Positions 1-9,300 of a stretch of 51,221 nucleotides of DNA are shown here, in pieces. The notes under the pieces are model-generated. The model searched no databases and was not told the DNA's origin. It saw nothing but the letters and a program-made list of their open reading frames with translations. How positions within the stretch are numbered: the stretch's first letter is position 1; the number at the start of each line of letters is the position of its first letter. The stretch covers positions 1-51,221 of the forward strand of contig WRMN01000015.1 in assembly GCA_009777095.1 (NCBI GenBank), given 5' to 3'. The translations under genes were made by a program, and so were the position numbers. This DNA comes from Bacteroidales bacterium (lineage in GTDB: Bacteria; Bacteroidota; Bacteroidia; Bacteroidales; UBA932).

Positions 1-815
<815 letters not shown>

Positions 816-845
816 CTTCTGAAATTGTAGTCCACATTATCAATT

Positions 846-916
846 GAAAATGAATAATCGATAATTGATAATTACAAAATAACTCTCAATTCTCAATCCT
901 CAATTCTCAACTCATT
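846..916. repeat. A/T-rich oligonucleotide repeats inside the 23S leader
   Basis: The segment holds two ATAATTGAT-type units and then several CTCAATT/CTCAACT units in tandem. Similar units occur in several other intergenic regions of this window, for example 39997-40065 next to tRNA-Leu. Here they lie between BoxA and the 23S 5' end, so they would be transcribed with the rRNA precursor. Confidence 0.6.
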
Positions 917-1057
917 CTGACAGACCCAATCATGCGTATATATTTCGCAATATATACTTTCTCGCTCGAGATCATCAAATATTATTTAATGTCTCTCTTT
1001 TGTTTGTTTGTAACTACGCCTCGTAGCGCAGTCACCTTTACCTCTTATATCTCTCTC

Positions 1058-1073
1058 CAATACGTCAAAGAGC
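1058..1073 (-). promoter_or_regulatory. BoxA-like antitermination element in the 23S leader
   Basis: Read on the minus strand the segment is GCTCTTTGACGTATTG, close to the BoxA element (TGCTCTTTGA-type) that precedes Bacteroidetes rRNA genes. It lies about 40 bases downstream of the promoter and about 245 bases before the 23S 5' end. A short hairpin (TTGCC/GGCAA, 1082-1100) lies between promoter and BoxA. The placement supports an rRNA-type antiterminated transcript made from this promoter. Confidence 0.65.
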
Positions 1074-1108
1074 GTTCCATGTTGCCTGCTTTTTTGGCAA
1101 ATGGGGTG

Positions 1109-1139
1109 CAAAGGTAGTAACTATTTTCTGTTCTGCAAA
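1109..1139 (-). promoter_or_regulatory. Consensus promoter for the 23S rRNA gene
   Basis: On the minus strand TTTG (1136-1139) is followed by exactly 19 bases and then TACCTTTG (1109-1116). This is a full match to the Bacteroidetes primary sigma consensus TTTG-N19-TAnnTTTG. It fires toward the BoxA element and 23S gene. Behind it lies the divergent bacteriocin locus, so it is not a promoter inside a 16S-23S spacer. Confidence 0.8.
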
Positions 1140-1238
1140 TTTTTCCTGCGCTTTTTCGCAAAAAATATTTTAAGTTGTTGAAAAACAATTATTTTTAAAT
1201 TATTTACACAAATCCGATACAATTCCAAAAAAAATCCT

Positions 1239-1246
1239 TATCTTTG
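1239..1246 (+). promoter_or_regulatory. -7 element upstream of the bacteriocin locus
   Basis: TATCTTTG matches the Bacteroidetes -7 consensus TAnnTTTG. No clear TTTG is seen 19-20 bases upstream, so this is a weaker prediction. It would give a leader of about 365 bases before the precursor gene, containing the hairpin and leader ORF described below. Confidence 0.4.
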
Positions 1247-1440
1247 TATTGTCTCGAAAGAGGCAAGACATGTTGTAAAAAACACTGAAAGGTGTTTAGT
1301 TCATTCTCGGAATGTTGAATCTGACAATTCAAAACCAAATAGAGAGTGAGTATCTTGTTTGCAATCATATATCCAAAAAATATATGGTGCAAAACCGTTA
1401 CTTAATTTGATATTTGGAGGCTTTGTCAGAGCCTAACGTT

Positions 1441-1505
1441 CCTCAATGTAGCTAACAGTAGTGCACCTTTTCTTCCATTATTAAAATTCCTTGAGCTACT
1501 GGAGG
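1441..1505 (+). promoter_or_regulatory. Long-loop hairpin able to mask a Shine-Dalgarno sequence
   Basis: CCTC (1441-1444) and GTAGCT (1448-1453) can pair with AGCTAC (1494-1499) and GAGG (1502-1505). The 3' arm covers the first of two GGAGG boxes in front of the 21-codon leader ORF; the second (1508-1512) stays free. Strong Shine-Dalgarno boxes are unusual in this phylum. A translational attenuator is inferred, not shown. Confidence 0.4.
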
Positions 1506-1519
1506 AAGGAGGAAATACC

Positions 1520-1585
1520 ATGAAAAATATCAGAGCGCCGACAGCATTTTCAACAACCGCCACGCAAACATTATTTTCAACTTAA
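1520..1585 (+). CDS. Putative 21-residue leader peptide before the bacteriocin gene
   Basis: An ATG lies seven bases after a perfect GGAGG (1508-1512) and opens 21 codons ending in TAA, starting MKNIRAPTAF and ending TQTLFST. The peptide is rich in Thr, Ser and Ala and has no Cys and no membrane segment. It ends 30 bases before the bacteriocin precursor start. Its family is not recognised. Position, strong ribosome site and adjoining hairpin suggest a leader peptide or a very small secreted or regulatory peptide. It could also be a chance ORF. Confidence 0.4.
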   Translation: MKNIRAPTAFSTTATQTLFST

Positions 1586-1615
1586 AAAAAATTATTAACT
1601 TTACACTTTAGAATT

Positions 1616-2296
1616 ATGAAGAATTTATTATATTTAATAGCAGCAACTGTGATTATGCTGCACGTATCAGCCTGTTCAAAAGAATTGGTATATTCCTGCG
1701 ACCCGGAAACCAACGAATGGGTTAAAGAGAATTTTGAAGCTATTCAACAAATGACCCGCGCCGATTTATTACCATTATCGGGCATAAAGCAAAGAGGTTG
1801 CTTTAGGGCATTTACGCCCGAGCAAAGATACAATGCATGGATAGATAAATTGGTTCAAGTCAGGAACTTAAATCTCCGTTTCGACCAAATTCAACACATA
1901 GACGCCTTGATGGTAAAAATGAGGGTTAGCTGGTTTGACGAGAAGGCAAGAGAAGATGCAAAACTTTCTGCTGAAATCAATGATTTTCTGGAACAATGGG
2001 TTAACGGTGCTTATCAATTAGGATGGAGCAAAAATGAAATTGGAAGAATTGTAGCTTTATTAGAAGATGTAGAAAAAGAAGACGATACTATTATTTTAAG
2101 AAATGGCACATATGAATATGTGGCAGATTTTGAGAGAGAGGGAAGTGGCGGCGGCGGAGGTAATAAGCCAGGCTGTAATTGTTCACTGAGCGATGATTGG
2201 TGTTTTGGGAGCTATTGCGATAGATTCCTATGTGAACAGACATCACATGGATGTGGTACACTTTGGATGAAAAAGTGCACTGGCAGGTGTAGCTAA
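1616..2296 (+). CDS. Fulvocin C-related bacteriocin precursor lipoprotein
   Basis: This 226-residue protein has an N-terminal lipoprotein signal with lipobox-like VSAC (Cys20). A helical, charged middle region follows (about 30-170), then a glycine-rich linker near 175-185. The C-terminal 40 residues hold eight cysteines at 187, 189, 196, 201, 206, 213, 221 and 225. Their order and the local motifs (CNCS near the start, GCGTxW before the last two Cys) follow fulvocin C, the four-disulfide bacteriocin of Myxococcus fulvus, so the protein fits the fulvocin C-related family. The mature toxin is probably released at or after the Gly linker (inference). The next gene is a membrane thioredoxin, a likely partner for disulfide formation, handling or immunity. 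No dedicated ABC exporter is visible. Confidence 0.75.
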   Translation: MKNLLYLIAATVIMLHVSACSKELVYSCDPETNEWVKENFEAIQQMTRADLLPLSGIKQRGCFRAFTPEQRYNAWIDKLVQVRNLNLRFDQIQHIDALMVKMRVSWFDEKAREDAKLSAEINDFLEQWVNGAYQLGWSKNEIGRIVALLEDVEKEDDTIILRNGTYEYVADFEREGSGGGGGNKPGCNCSLSDDWCFGSYCDRFLCEQTSHGCGTLWMKKCTGRCS

Positions 2297-2353
2297 GCAT
2301 TTCCCAAAATCCTACAGATTAAAAATGTATAAAAACATATAAAATCATAAATA

Positions 2354-3223
2354 ATGAGAACCTATTGGAAAATAATACTATCAGTTGTAGTTGCTGTATT
2401 GGCTATGCTTTCAGGAGCATTATACTGGATTAATCAGTTTACAATTGTAGGCGCTTTGTATTTTGTGGGCGCATTCCTTCTTGTGGATAATAATACAAGA
2501 AAAATTACGACTATTTTATTGCTTATTGCCCCGTTTTTTGCTATTTATGGCACTTTAGTATTATACGAAAGCCTTCTTAATGTATATCCTATTGTTTTTA
2601 TACCCTTTATAAGTGCAGCCCTGGGATTAGGCGCAAAATGTTGGTATTTGAAGTCCGGTCGAAAAAAGTCGATATTATTATTTTCTGTTTTATACCTCCT
2701 AATATTTGCTTTTGCTGGTTTCATTTTTATGCATAACTGGTTAGATTTCGAGTTTAATCGAGAATATAAAAACAATAAAGTTTCTACTACCGATGTAAAC
2801 CTATATGATTTTTCCGGCGCAAAAATACCTGTTGACACATTCCAAAATAAAATTATGGTCTTAGATTATTGGTCTTTGGGCTGTGGCGTTTGTTTCGAGC
2901 TATTCCCGGAGTTTGAAAAATTAACAAATCATTATAGCGCAAAAGAAGTTGTTTTCTTTGCTGTGTATATTCCTTTACGCAAAAAAGATGAACCGGACTA
3001 TTTAGAGCAAAGTCTTAGTTACATCAGGAAACAAAACTATTCTTTTCCTTTGCTGAAAACCGATAGTCTTTCTGCTGCCAATTTAGGAATAAATTCTGTA
3101 CCACGAATGATAATAATTAATAAAAACAAAGAAATTGTATATACCGGTTGCACCAGTTTTAAATATAAAAAATTCGTAATCGGTAATTTTTACAGTATTA
3201 TTGATAAATTGTTAAAGGAATGA
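2354..3223 (+). CDS. Membrane-anchored thioredoxin-like protein (TlpA/ResA type)
   Basis: The 289-residue protein has four or five hydrophobic segments in residues 5-130. A thioredoxin-fold domain of the TlpA/ResA/AhpC-TSA type (about 148-288) follows, with the redox motif CGVC at 177-180 and a cis-Pro motif SVPR near 255. Topology would place the redox domain in the periplasm. It starts 57 bases after the bacteriocin precursor stop and shares its strand, so the two are probably cotranscribed. With eight Cys in the neighbouring toxin, the likely job is formation, isomerisation or reduction of disulfides during export or in self-protection. The domain is clear; the link to the bacteriocin is inference. 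Confidence 0.75.
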   Translation: MRTYWKIILSVVVAVLAMLSGALYWINQFTIVGALYFVGAFLLVDNNTRKITTILLLIAPFFAIYGTLVLYESLLNVYPIVFIPFISAALGLGAKCWYLKSGRKKSILLFSVLYLLIFAFAGFIFMHNWLDFEFNREYKNNKVSTTDVNLYDFSGAKIPVDTFQNKIMVLDYWSLGCGVCFELFPEFEKLTNHYSAKEVVFFAVYIPLRKKDEPDYLEQSLSYIRKQNYSFPLLKTDSLSAANLGINSVPRMIIINKNKEIVYTGCTSFKYKKFVIGNFYSIIDKLLKE

Positions 3224-3247
3224 TGTGATTTTATAAACAGTTCATTG

Positions 3248-3279
3248 AAGGGGTTGTCGGAAAATTCGGCAATCCCTTT
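3248..3279. terminator. Hairpin terminator between convergent genes
   Basis: AAGGGGTTGTC and GGCAATCCCTTT form an imperfect stem around an A/T loop, followed on the plus strand by ATTTTG. It closes the bacteriocin/thioredoxin unit and also lies downstream of the convergent antitoxin gene, so it may work both ways. Confidence 0.6.
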
Positions 3280-3357
3280 ATTTTGCCCTTGCTTTTTTGC
3301 AAATAAGTATAATTTCAATTAGCAAATGTAACATTTAGAAAACATATCGGGATTATT

Positions 3358-3660
3358 TCACACTACCGGGGTTAATTCAACTGTAAGCCCCAAAGCAGAA
3401 GCGATTCTGTAGAAAGTAGATGTTTTAGGGTCTGTTTTTCCAGTTTCTACCCTTGATATGTATGATTTGCTACTGCCCAATTTTACAGCAAGCTCCGGCT
3501 GTGTCATTTTTGCCTCTTTTCTTGCTTGTCTAATGATTTGACCGGTATAAAAAGCAAAGGCTTTTTCCTCAGCTTCTATCCTTGATGGGGTTCCTTCTTT
3601 GCCAAATTTTGCGTCAAGGACAGCATCGTAATCAACTATTTTTTGATTGTTTGTCTGCAT
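3358..3660 (-). CDS. XRE-family antitoxin-like regulator (HigA type), apparently without a toxin
   Basis: A 100-residue protein. Residues ~37-92 form a Cro/C1-type helix-turn-helix (IRQARKEAKMTQPELAVKLG, then SKSYISRVETGK), and the N-terminal ~35 residues resemble the lead-in of HigA-like antitoxins of Bacteroidetes. In such pairs the RelE/HigB toxin is normally the gene just upstream. Here the upstream neighbour is the receptor gene ending 11 bases away, and no RelE-sized ORF is present on either side. It is therefore a solitary antitoxin or a stand-alone repressor. A promoter of its own is not evident. Confidence 0.75.
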   Translation of the reverse strand: MQTNNQKIVDYDAVLDAKFGKEGTPSRIEAEEKAFAFYTGQIIRQARKEAKMTQPELAVKLGSSKSYISRVETGKTDPKTSTFYRIASALGLTVELTPVV

Positions 3661-3671
3661 AATATTCGTTT

Positions 3672-6101
3672 CTAATTCTTTCCGCCGCCGCCCAATCGTC
3701 CCGCCTCTTCCTGATCGCCCACGTTGCGTTGCCTGACCGGTTTTCCGGTATTACCGAAGCGGTAGCTGAACGAGACACGCAACGACCGACTTTCCCAACG
3801 GCTCTCGGATTCCTGACGGACGCCGTCTTTATCCGAATAGCTGTTGCTTTTGGAGGTGGACAACACATCGTCGAGATATAGCGATAAAGTACCCTTCTTG
3901 CCCCAAAACGTTTTTTTGACTCCGATATCAAATGACCCCTGCGGTTTAAAATGGTAATACTCCCACTTTCCGCCGCTGTTTATCCAAAAATCCATCTCTA
4001 TATTCCATGTTTTGCCAATGGTAAATGTGTTGTTGCTGTACATATATCCACTCAAAGAGGTAGATTTATAGCTGCCGTCTTCGCTCATGCGATACGATCC
4101 ATATAAATTTACCGTCAAATCCCACCACTTTGTAATTGGTAAAGCGGATAGTCCCAACCATACGCCCATTCCGGAGCATCTGCCGAAATTTTCCTGACGA
4201 TAGCCGGAAATATGCGTTATAGGATCAAATTGAGGAATTGACGTTATATTGTTGTTATAGAAGCTGTACGATACGCCTGCATTGAATACCTGAAAACCCA
4301 TGTACGATAAACTGAAACGATGCGAATAAGTGGGATACAAATCGGGATTACCTTCGTAGTAGGAATAGGCATTGGAGTAATTGCGGAACGGATTAAGATT
4401 CCAAAAACTCGGACGCCCAATACGCATGGTGTACGACAGTCTGAGGTTGTGTTTTTCAGTCGGGTTGTAACCTGCAAAAATCGTTGGAAAAAAATCGTAA
4501 TAGCTTTTGGTAGTAGTGGTATCGCGTCCTCGCCAAACACCTTTGGAATACGTATGTTCCCAACGCAAACCACCTTTGATGATCCAATAGTTGTCAATTT
4601 TCCAACCGGCGGTGGCATACAGTGCCTTAATGTTTTCGTTATAGGTAAAATTATCGTTCCGGCCGGAGAAAGCTTCTGCCGATATAAAGCCATCGTGCCG
4701 AATATCGCTGTCAATGGTATTAAAAGAAGTTTTACCGCCTGCTTCCAGTTTAATTTTCTCGCCTATCGGTAAAATATAGTCTGCCTTGCCCGACCACACG
4801 GTAGTATATTGTTTTGATTCGCTGGTATATGTTGTTGTAGATACAAGCGAGTGATAGGTGGTATTCAACGCTCGTTTCGGAATACTCTCATAGTGAAGAT
4901 AATCGGCGTTTAATGTGATTTCATGCCCTTTGTCATCGAAATAATGCGTATAATTCAGATTACCGGATCCGTTTAAATAACGGTTTGTGCTCGATCCGCT
5001 ATTGTCAATAACGGTAACTATTATTGCGTTATGTTCTTCAATAAAGCCTGTGCTGGTAGTGTTCCAGTTGCTATTCGTAAAACTTCCGATGATGCCGATT
5101 ACATTTTTCTTATCAATAAAAAAGTCAATACCCGCTTTTACATATTGGTTGTTTCCATTGTCGGGAATAAAAGAATGCGTTGTCCGCGAATAGCTGCTTG
5201 TCGGCGCGCTAAGGTTTGCGTCTGACAGGGAGAATCCTTTGGAATTACTTAGTCCAATATTAATATAGGTGTTAATCAAATCATTACGGTAATTAAGATT
5301 GAGTGAGCCGTTGGCGCTATAATAAAAATCGTTTTCGAAATAATGGGTATATCCTGTGCGAACCGTACCGTTGAAGCCTTTTAGAAAATTTTTCTTTGTG
5401 ATGATGTTTACAATACCGCCGCTACCCGCCGCATCGTATTTACTCGACGGTTGATCGATAATTTCGATTTTGTCGATAGACGATCCCTCAGTGCCTTCGA
5501 GCAGGGCTGTCAATTCTTGTCCGCTCAACTGTGTAGGGCGATTATCGACCCACACGGCTACTGCTTGCCCGTTTAATGTGATGTTGCCGTCCTTGTCAAT
5601 AGCTATTCCGGGCGCTTTACGCAACACTTCGAACGCCGTACTGTTCTCTGCCATCACTGTATTGGCAACCGTCATTACTAACTTGTCAATTTGCCGCTCT
5701 ATCACCGGACGCCGCGCAGTAATCACCGTCTCATCAAGCATTTGAGCATCGGCTTCCATCTCAATTTCGCCCAATTCTTCTAATTCTTTTTCTTCCGACA
5801 ATTCAATTTCCAGCACCACATCGGCATATCCGATAAACGACAGTTTTAACGTATATTGCCCGAATGGAATATTTTTCAGTATAAATTCGCCGTTTGCGTT
5901 GGTAGTTCCGACTACCGTTGCTTTTTGTGCGGTGTCAAGCATGCTGACGGTAACAAATTCGAGCGCTTCCCTCGAATGCTTCTCAATAATTTTCCCGCTA
6001 ATACTCCCTTTTTCCTTTTGCGTCGACACAGCAAAAACATTATTCGCAACAACAAGGAAAAGAAAAGAGGATAAGAGAAGAATAGATAGATAATATTTCA
6101 T
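3672..6101 (-). CDS. Outer-membrane beta-barrel receptor (TonB-dependent-like, CarboxypepD_reg plus plug)
   Basis: The protein has 809 residues from the ATG at 6101, chosen because a clean signal peptide (MKYYLSILLLSSFLFLVVAN) begins there; a longer frame to 6152 adds 17 charged residues ahead of it. After the signal comes a carboxypeptidase-regulatory-like domain (about 30-110), a plug-like domain (about 125-235, with GSGGIVNIITKK) and a long aromatic-rich barrel of the outer-membrane beta-barrel family 3 type ending near SFSYRFG. It sits in the outer membrane; its ligand cannot be read from sequence. No SusD partner is adjacent, so it is not part of the glycan locus. The last ~20 residues are charged and glycine-rich. 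Confidence 0.8.
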   Translation of the reverse strand: MKYYLSILLLSSFLFLVVANNVFAVSTQKEKGSISGKIIEKHSREALEFVTVSMLDTAQKATVVGTTNANGEFILKNIPFGQYTLKLSFIGYADVVLEIELSEEKELEELGEIEMEADAQMLDETVITARRPVIERQIDKLVMTVANTVMAENSTAFEVLRKAPGIAIDKDGNITLNGQAVAVWVDNRPTQLSGQELTALLEGTEGSSIDKIEIIDQPSSKYDAAGSGGIVNIITKKNFLKGFNGTVRTGYTHYFENDFYYSANGSLNLNYRNDLINTYINIGLSNSKGFSLSDANLSAPTSSYSRTTHSFIPDNGNNQYVKAGIDFFIDKKNVIGIIGSFTNSNWNTTSTGFIEEHNAIIVTVIDNSGSSTNRYLNGSGNLNYTHYFDDKGHEITLNADYLHYESIPKRALNTTYHSLVSTTTYTSESKQYTTVWSGKADYILPIGEKIKLEAGGKTSFNTIDSDIRHDGFISAEAFSGRNDNFTYNENIKALYATAGWKIDNYWIIKGGLRWEHTYSKGVWRGRDTTTTKSYYDFFPTIFAGYNPTEKHNLRLSYTMRIGRPSFWNLNPFRNYSNAYSYYEGNPDLYPTYSHRFSLSYMGFQVFNAGVSYSFYNNNITSIPQFDPITHISGYRQENFGRCSGMGVWLGLSALPITKWWDLTVNLYGSYRMSEDGSYKSTSLSGYMYSNNTFTIGKTWNIEMDFWINSGGKWEYYHFKPQGSFDIGVKKTFWGKKGTLSLYLDDVLSTSKSNSYSDKDGVRQESESRWESRSLRVSFSYRFGNTGKPVRQRNVGDQEEAGRLGGGGKN

Positions 6102-6314
6102 CGTTCCATGGGAGATTTCTATTAATTTATTTTTCCGTTTTGATTTCCACAAAGCGCCAAAGCGCGTTAAAACTCACGTGAAAATCTTCACAAAGTAAGC
6201 TAAAGTTTTTGTTATCACCAAATCATCTCTTCCGAAAAATCCTTTCTCAGACGGTTTTTAAGCGTAAAGGTTTAAAAAGCTGCAAATATTTTTATTCCCG
6301 TAGCGTTTTTTTCG

Positions 6315-6322
6315 TACCTTTG
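6315..6322 (+). promoter_or_regulatory. -7 element of the dnaE promoter
   Basis: TACCTTTG, a perfect TAnnTTTG, lies 36 bases before the dnaE start. The -33 position has only a T-rich partial match. This supports the start at 6358 and rejects the short frame opening at 6209. Confidence 0.6.
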
Positions 6323-6357
6323 CAGCAAATCATCAATAATAAATTCTTCAATAATAA

Positions 6358-9300
6358 ATGTCCTTCGTTCACTTTCACGTACATACACAATACTCCATTC
6401 TCGATGGAGCAGCTCCCATTAAGCAGCTTTTTGCCAAGGCCGAAGCCGACGGACAAGTAGCCTTAGCCATCACCGACCATGGTAATATGTTCGGCGTCAA
6501 AGAATTTCTCAATGAAGCCAAAAAATATCCCAATGTAAAACCTATTGTAGGTTGCGAGGTGTATATTAACCCCGAAGGGCGTTTTGTAAAACGCGGCAAG
6601 GAAGACCAAAGCGCTAACCACCTGATACTCTTAGCTAAAAACATGACTGGCTATCATAATTTAGTTAAATTAGTATCCTTAGGCTACACGGAAGGAATGT
6701 ATTATAAGCCGAAAATTGACCGTGAGTTATTAGAGAAATACCGCGAGGGCCTGATTTGCTGTTCTGCCTGTTTGGCCGGCGAAGTTCAGCGCGCTATCAT
6801 TGCCGAAGCGCCTGCTAAGGCCGAAGAAATAATGCTTTGGTACAAGAATCTGTTCGGCGACGATTATTATATCGAATTGCAACGCCACGAAACCAACGAT
6901 GTATTTTCCGACCGCACGGTCTTTCCCCAGCAACAAAAGGTAATTGCCGTAATGCTGGAATTGGCGCGGAAACACAGCATCAAAGTAATTGCTACCAACG
7001 ATGTGCACTTTGTGAATGCCGATGATGCAGAAGCGCACGATCGGCTGATTTGCCTGAATACCGGCACAGATATCAACGATGAAAAGCGCTTGCGCTATAC
7101 CAAGCAGGAGTACCTGAAAACGCAAAAGGAAATGGCCGATATCTTTGCCGATATTCCCGAAGCGCTTAGCAACACCTTGGAAATTGCCGAAAAAATAGAT
7201 GTCATCAAAATTGATTGCGAACCTATTATGCCGAATTTTCCTCTGCCCGAGGGCTTCGCCTACGCCGATGATTATCTGCGCCACCTTGCTTATAAAGGCG
7301 CTGAGCAGAATTACTCGGCAATTACGCAGGATTTACGCGACAAGATTGATTTTGAGCTGGAAACCATTAAAAGAATGGGCTATCCCGATTATTTCCTTAT
7401 TGTGCAGGACTTTATTGCCGCAGCGCGGGCAATGGACGTGTGGGTAGGCCCCGGGCGTGGCTCGGCTGCAGGGTCGATAGTTGCCTACTGCCTTGGCATT
7501 ACGACTATAGACCCTATCAAATACGGCTTGCTGTTTGAGCGTTTCCTTAATCCCGACCGTATTTCCTTGCCCGATATTGATATTGATTTTGAAGACGACG
7601 GCCGCTCAAAAGTTTTAAAATATGTAGAAGAAAAATACGGTAAAGACCACGTGTCGCACGTAGTAACATTCGGCACTATGGCTACAAAATCGGCTATACG
7701 CGATATTGCCCGCGTACAGAAATTGCCCCTGTCGGAATCTGACCGTTTGGCCAAATCCGTTCCCTTTCGCTGGGACCGTAGAGATAAAGAGGGCAAAGTC
7801 CTGCCCATCACCTTAGAACATTGTATCCGCTATGTTTCCGAACTGCAAGAAGCAGCACGCTCGCCCAATCCGCTAATGAGCGATACGCTGAAGTTTGCCC
7901 AAAAATTGGAAGGTTCGGTGCGCAGTACGGGCGTACATGCCTGCGCTATCATCATCGGCCGCAATAACCTGATGGAGCATATTCCCATCAGCATTGCCAA
8001 GGATAAGGATACCGGCGAAGATATATGGGTAAGCCAGTATGAAGGCTCCTGTATAGAAGAAGTCGGAATGCTGAAAATGGATTTTCTGGGTTTAAGAACG
8101 CTTTCCATTCTTAAAGACGCCATAAAGAATATTAAACAAAGGCATAATATAGTCATTGACATTGACCATATCCCTCTCGACGATCGGAAGACCTTTGAAC
8201 TGTTCAGCCGCGGCGATACGGTAGGTACTTTCCAGTTTGAATCGGACGGCATGCGTAAATGGCTGCGCGAGTTGCAGCCTAATCGTTTTGAAGACCTCAT
8301 TGCCATGAATGCCCTCTATCGGCCGGGTCCCATGGATTATATTCCCGATTTCATCGCCCGTAAACACGGCCGCGCCAAGATAGTATATGACTTTCCCGAA
8401 ATGGAAGAATTTCTTGAAGATACTTACGGCGTAACCGTGTATCAGGAGCAGGTGATGCTGCTTTCTCAGAAATTAGCCGGTTTCACCAAGGGGCAAGCCG
8501 ACACCCTGCGTAAGGCCATGGGGAAAAAACAGCGCGACACGTTGAACAAGATGAAAGACGATTTTATCACAGGCGCTACCGAAAAAGGGCGCGATGCCAA
8601 GATTTGCGATAAAATATGGACAGACTGGGAAGCCTTTGCAGAGTACGCTTTTAATAAATCGCACTCGACTTGTTATGCCTGGGTCGGTTACCAAACGGCT
8701 TACCTGAAAGCCAACTACCCCGCCGAGTATATGGCTGCCGTACTCACCCGCAACTTAGGTAATATCGACGAACTCACCAGGTTCATGGACGACTGTAAAC
8801 GCATGGGCATACAAGTGCTGGGCCCTGATGTTAACGAAAGCTACGGCGATTTTACCGTAAACAAAGACGGCAATATACGTTTCGGATTAGCCGGCATCAA
8901 AGGGCTTGGTTGGAACGCCGTAGAACATATTATTGAAGTAAGGAAAGAAAGCGGCCTCTTTGCCAGTATGTTTGATTTTATGGAAAGGGTACAAATGGGA
9001 CAGGTTAACCGTAAAGGCATGGAAGCCCTTATACTGTCGGGCGCTTTCGATGAATTTAAAGAAATAAGCAGGGCGCAATTCTTTGTTCCCGACAACAAAC
9101 ATGAGTTTTTCTTAGATAAGTTCATGTATTACAGTAACAAAATACAAGCCGATAAAAACAGTAATATCAACTCGCTCTTCGGCGGAGGGCAAGCCGATAT
9201 TAAAAAACCGGAAATTCCCGTAGCTACTGAATGGAGTCTGCACGAATTATTAAAAAAAGAAAAAGAGTTAGTAGGAATGTACCTCTCGGCGCACCCTTTA

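Noticed and set aside
816-1140. Reading this as a normal 16S-23S spacer
   Set aside because: No Ile or Ala tRNA and no 16S 3' end are present. A full promoter and a divergent gene take their place.
1204-1392. Minus-strand 62-residue ORF
   Set aside because: It covers the leader of the bacteriocin locus, has no promoter or ribosome site, and has an unlikely composition.
6102-6152. Longer start of the outer-membrane receptor
   Set aside because: It would put 17 charged residues in front of a clear signal peptide.
7485-8367. Minus-strand ORFs within dnaE
   Set aside because: They are shadows of the dnaE codon pattern.
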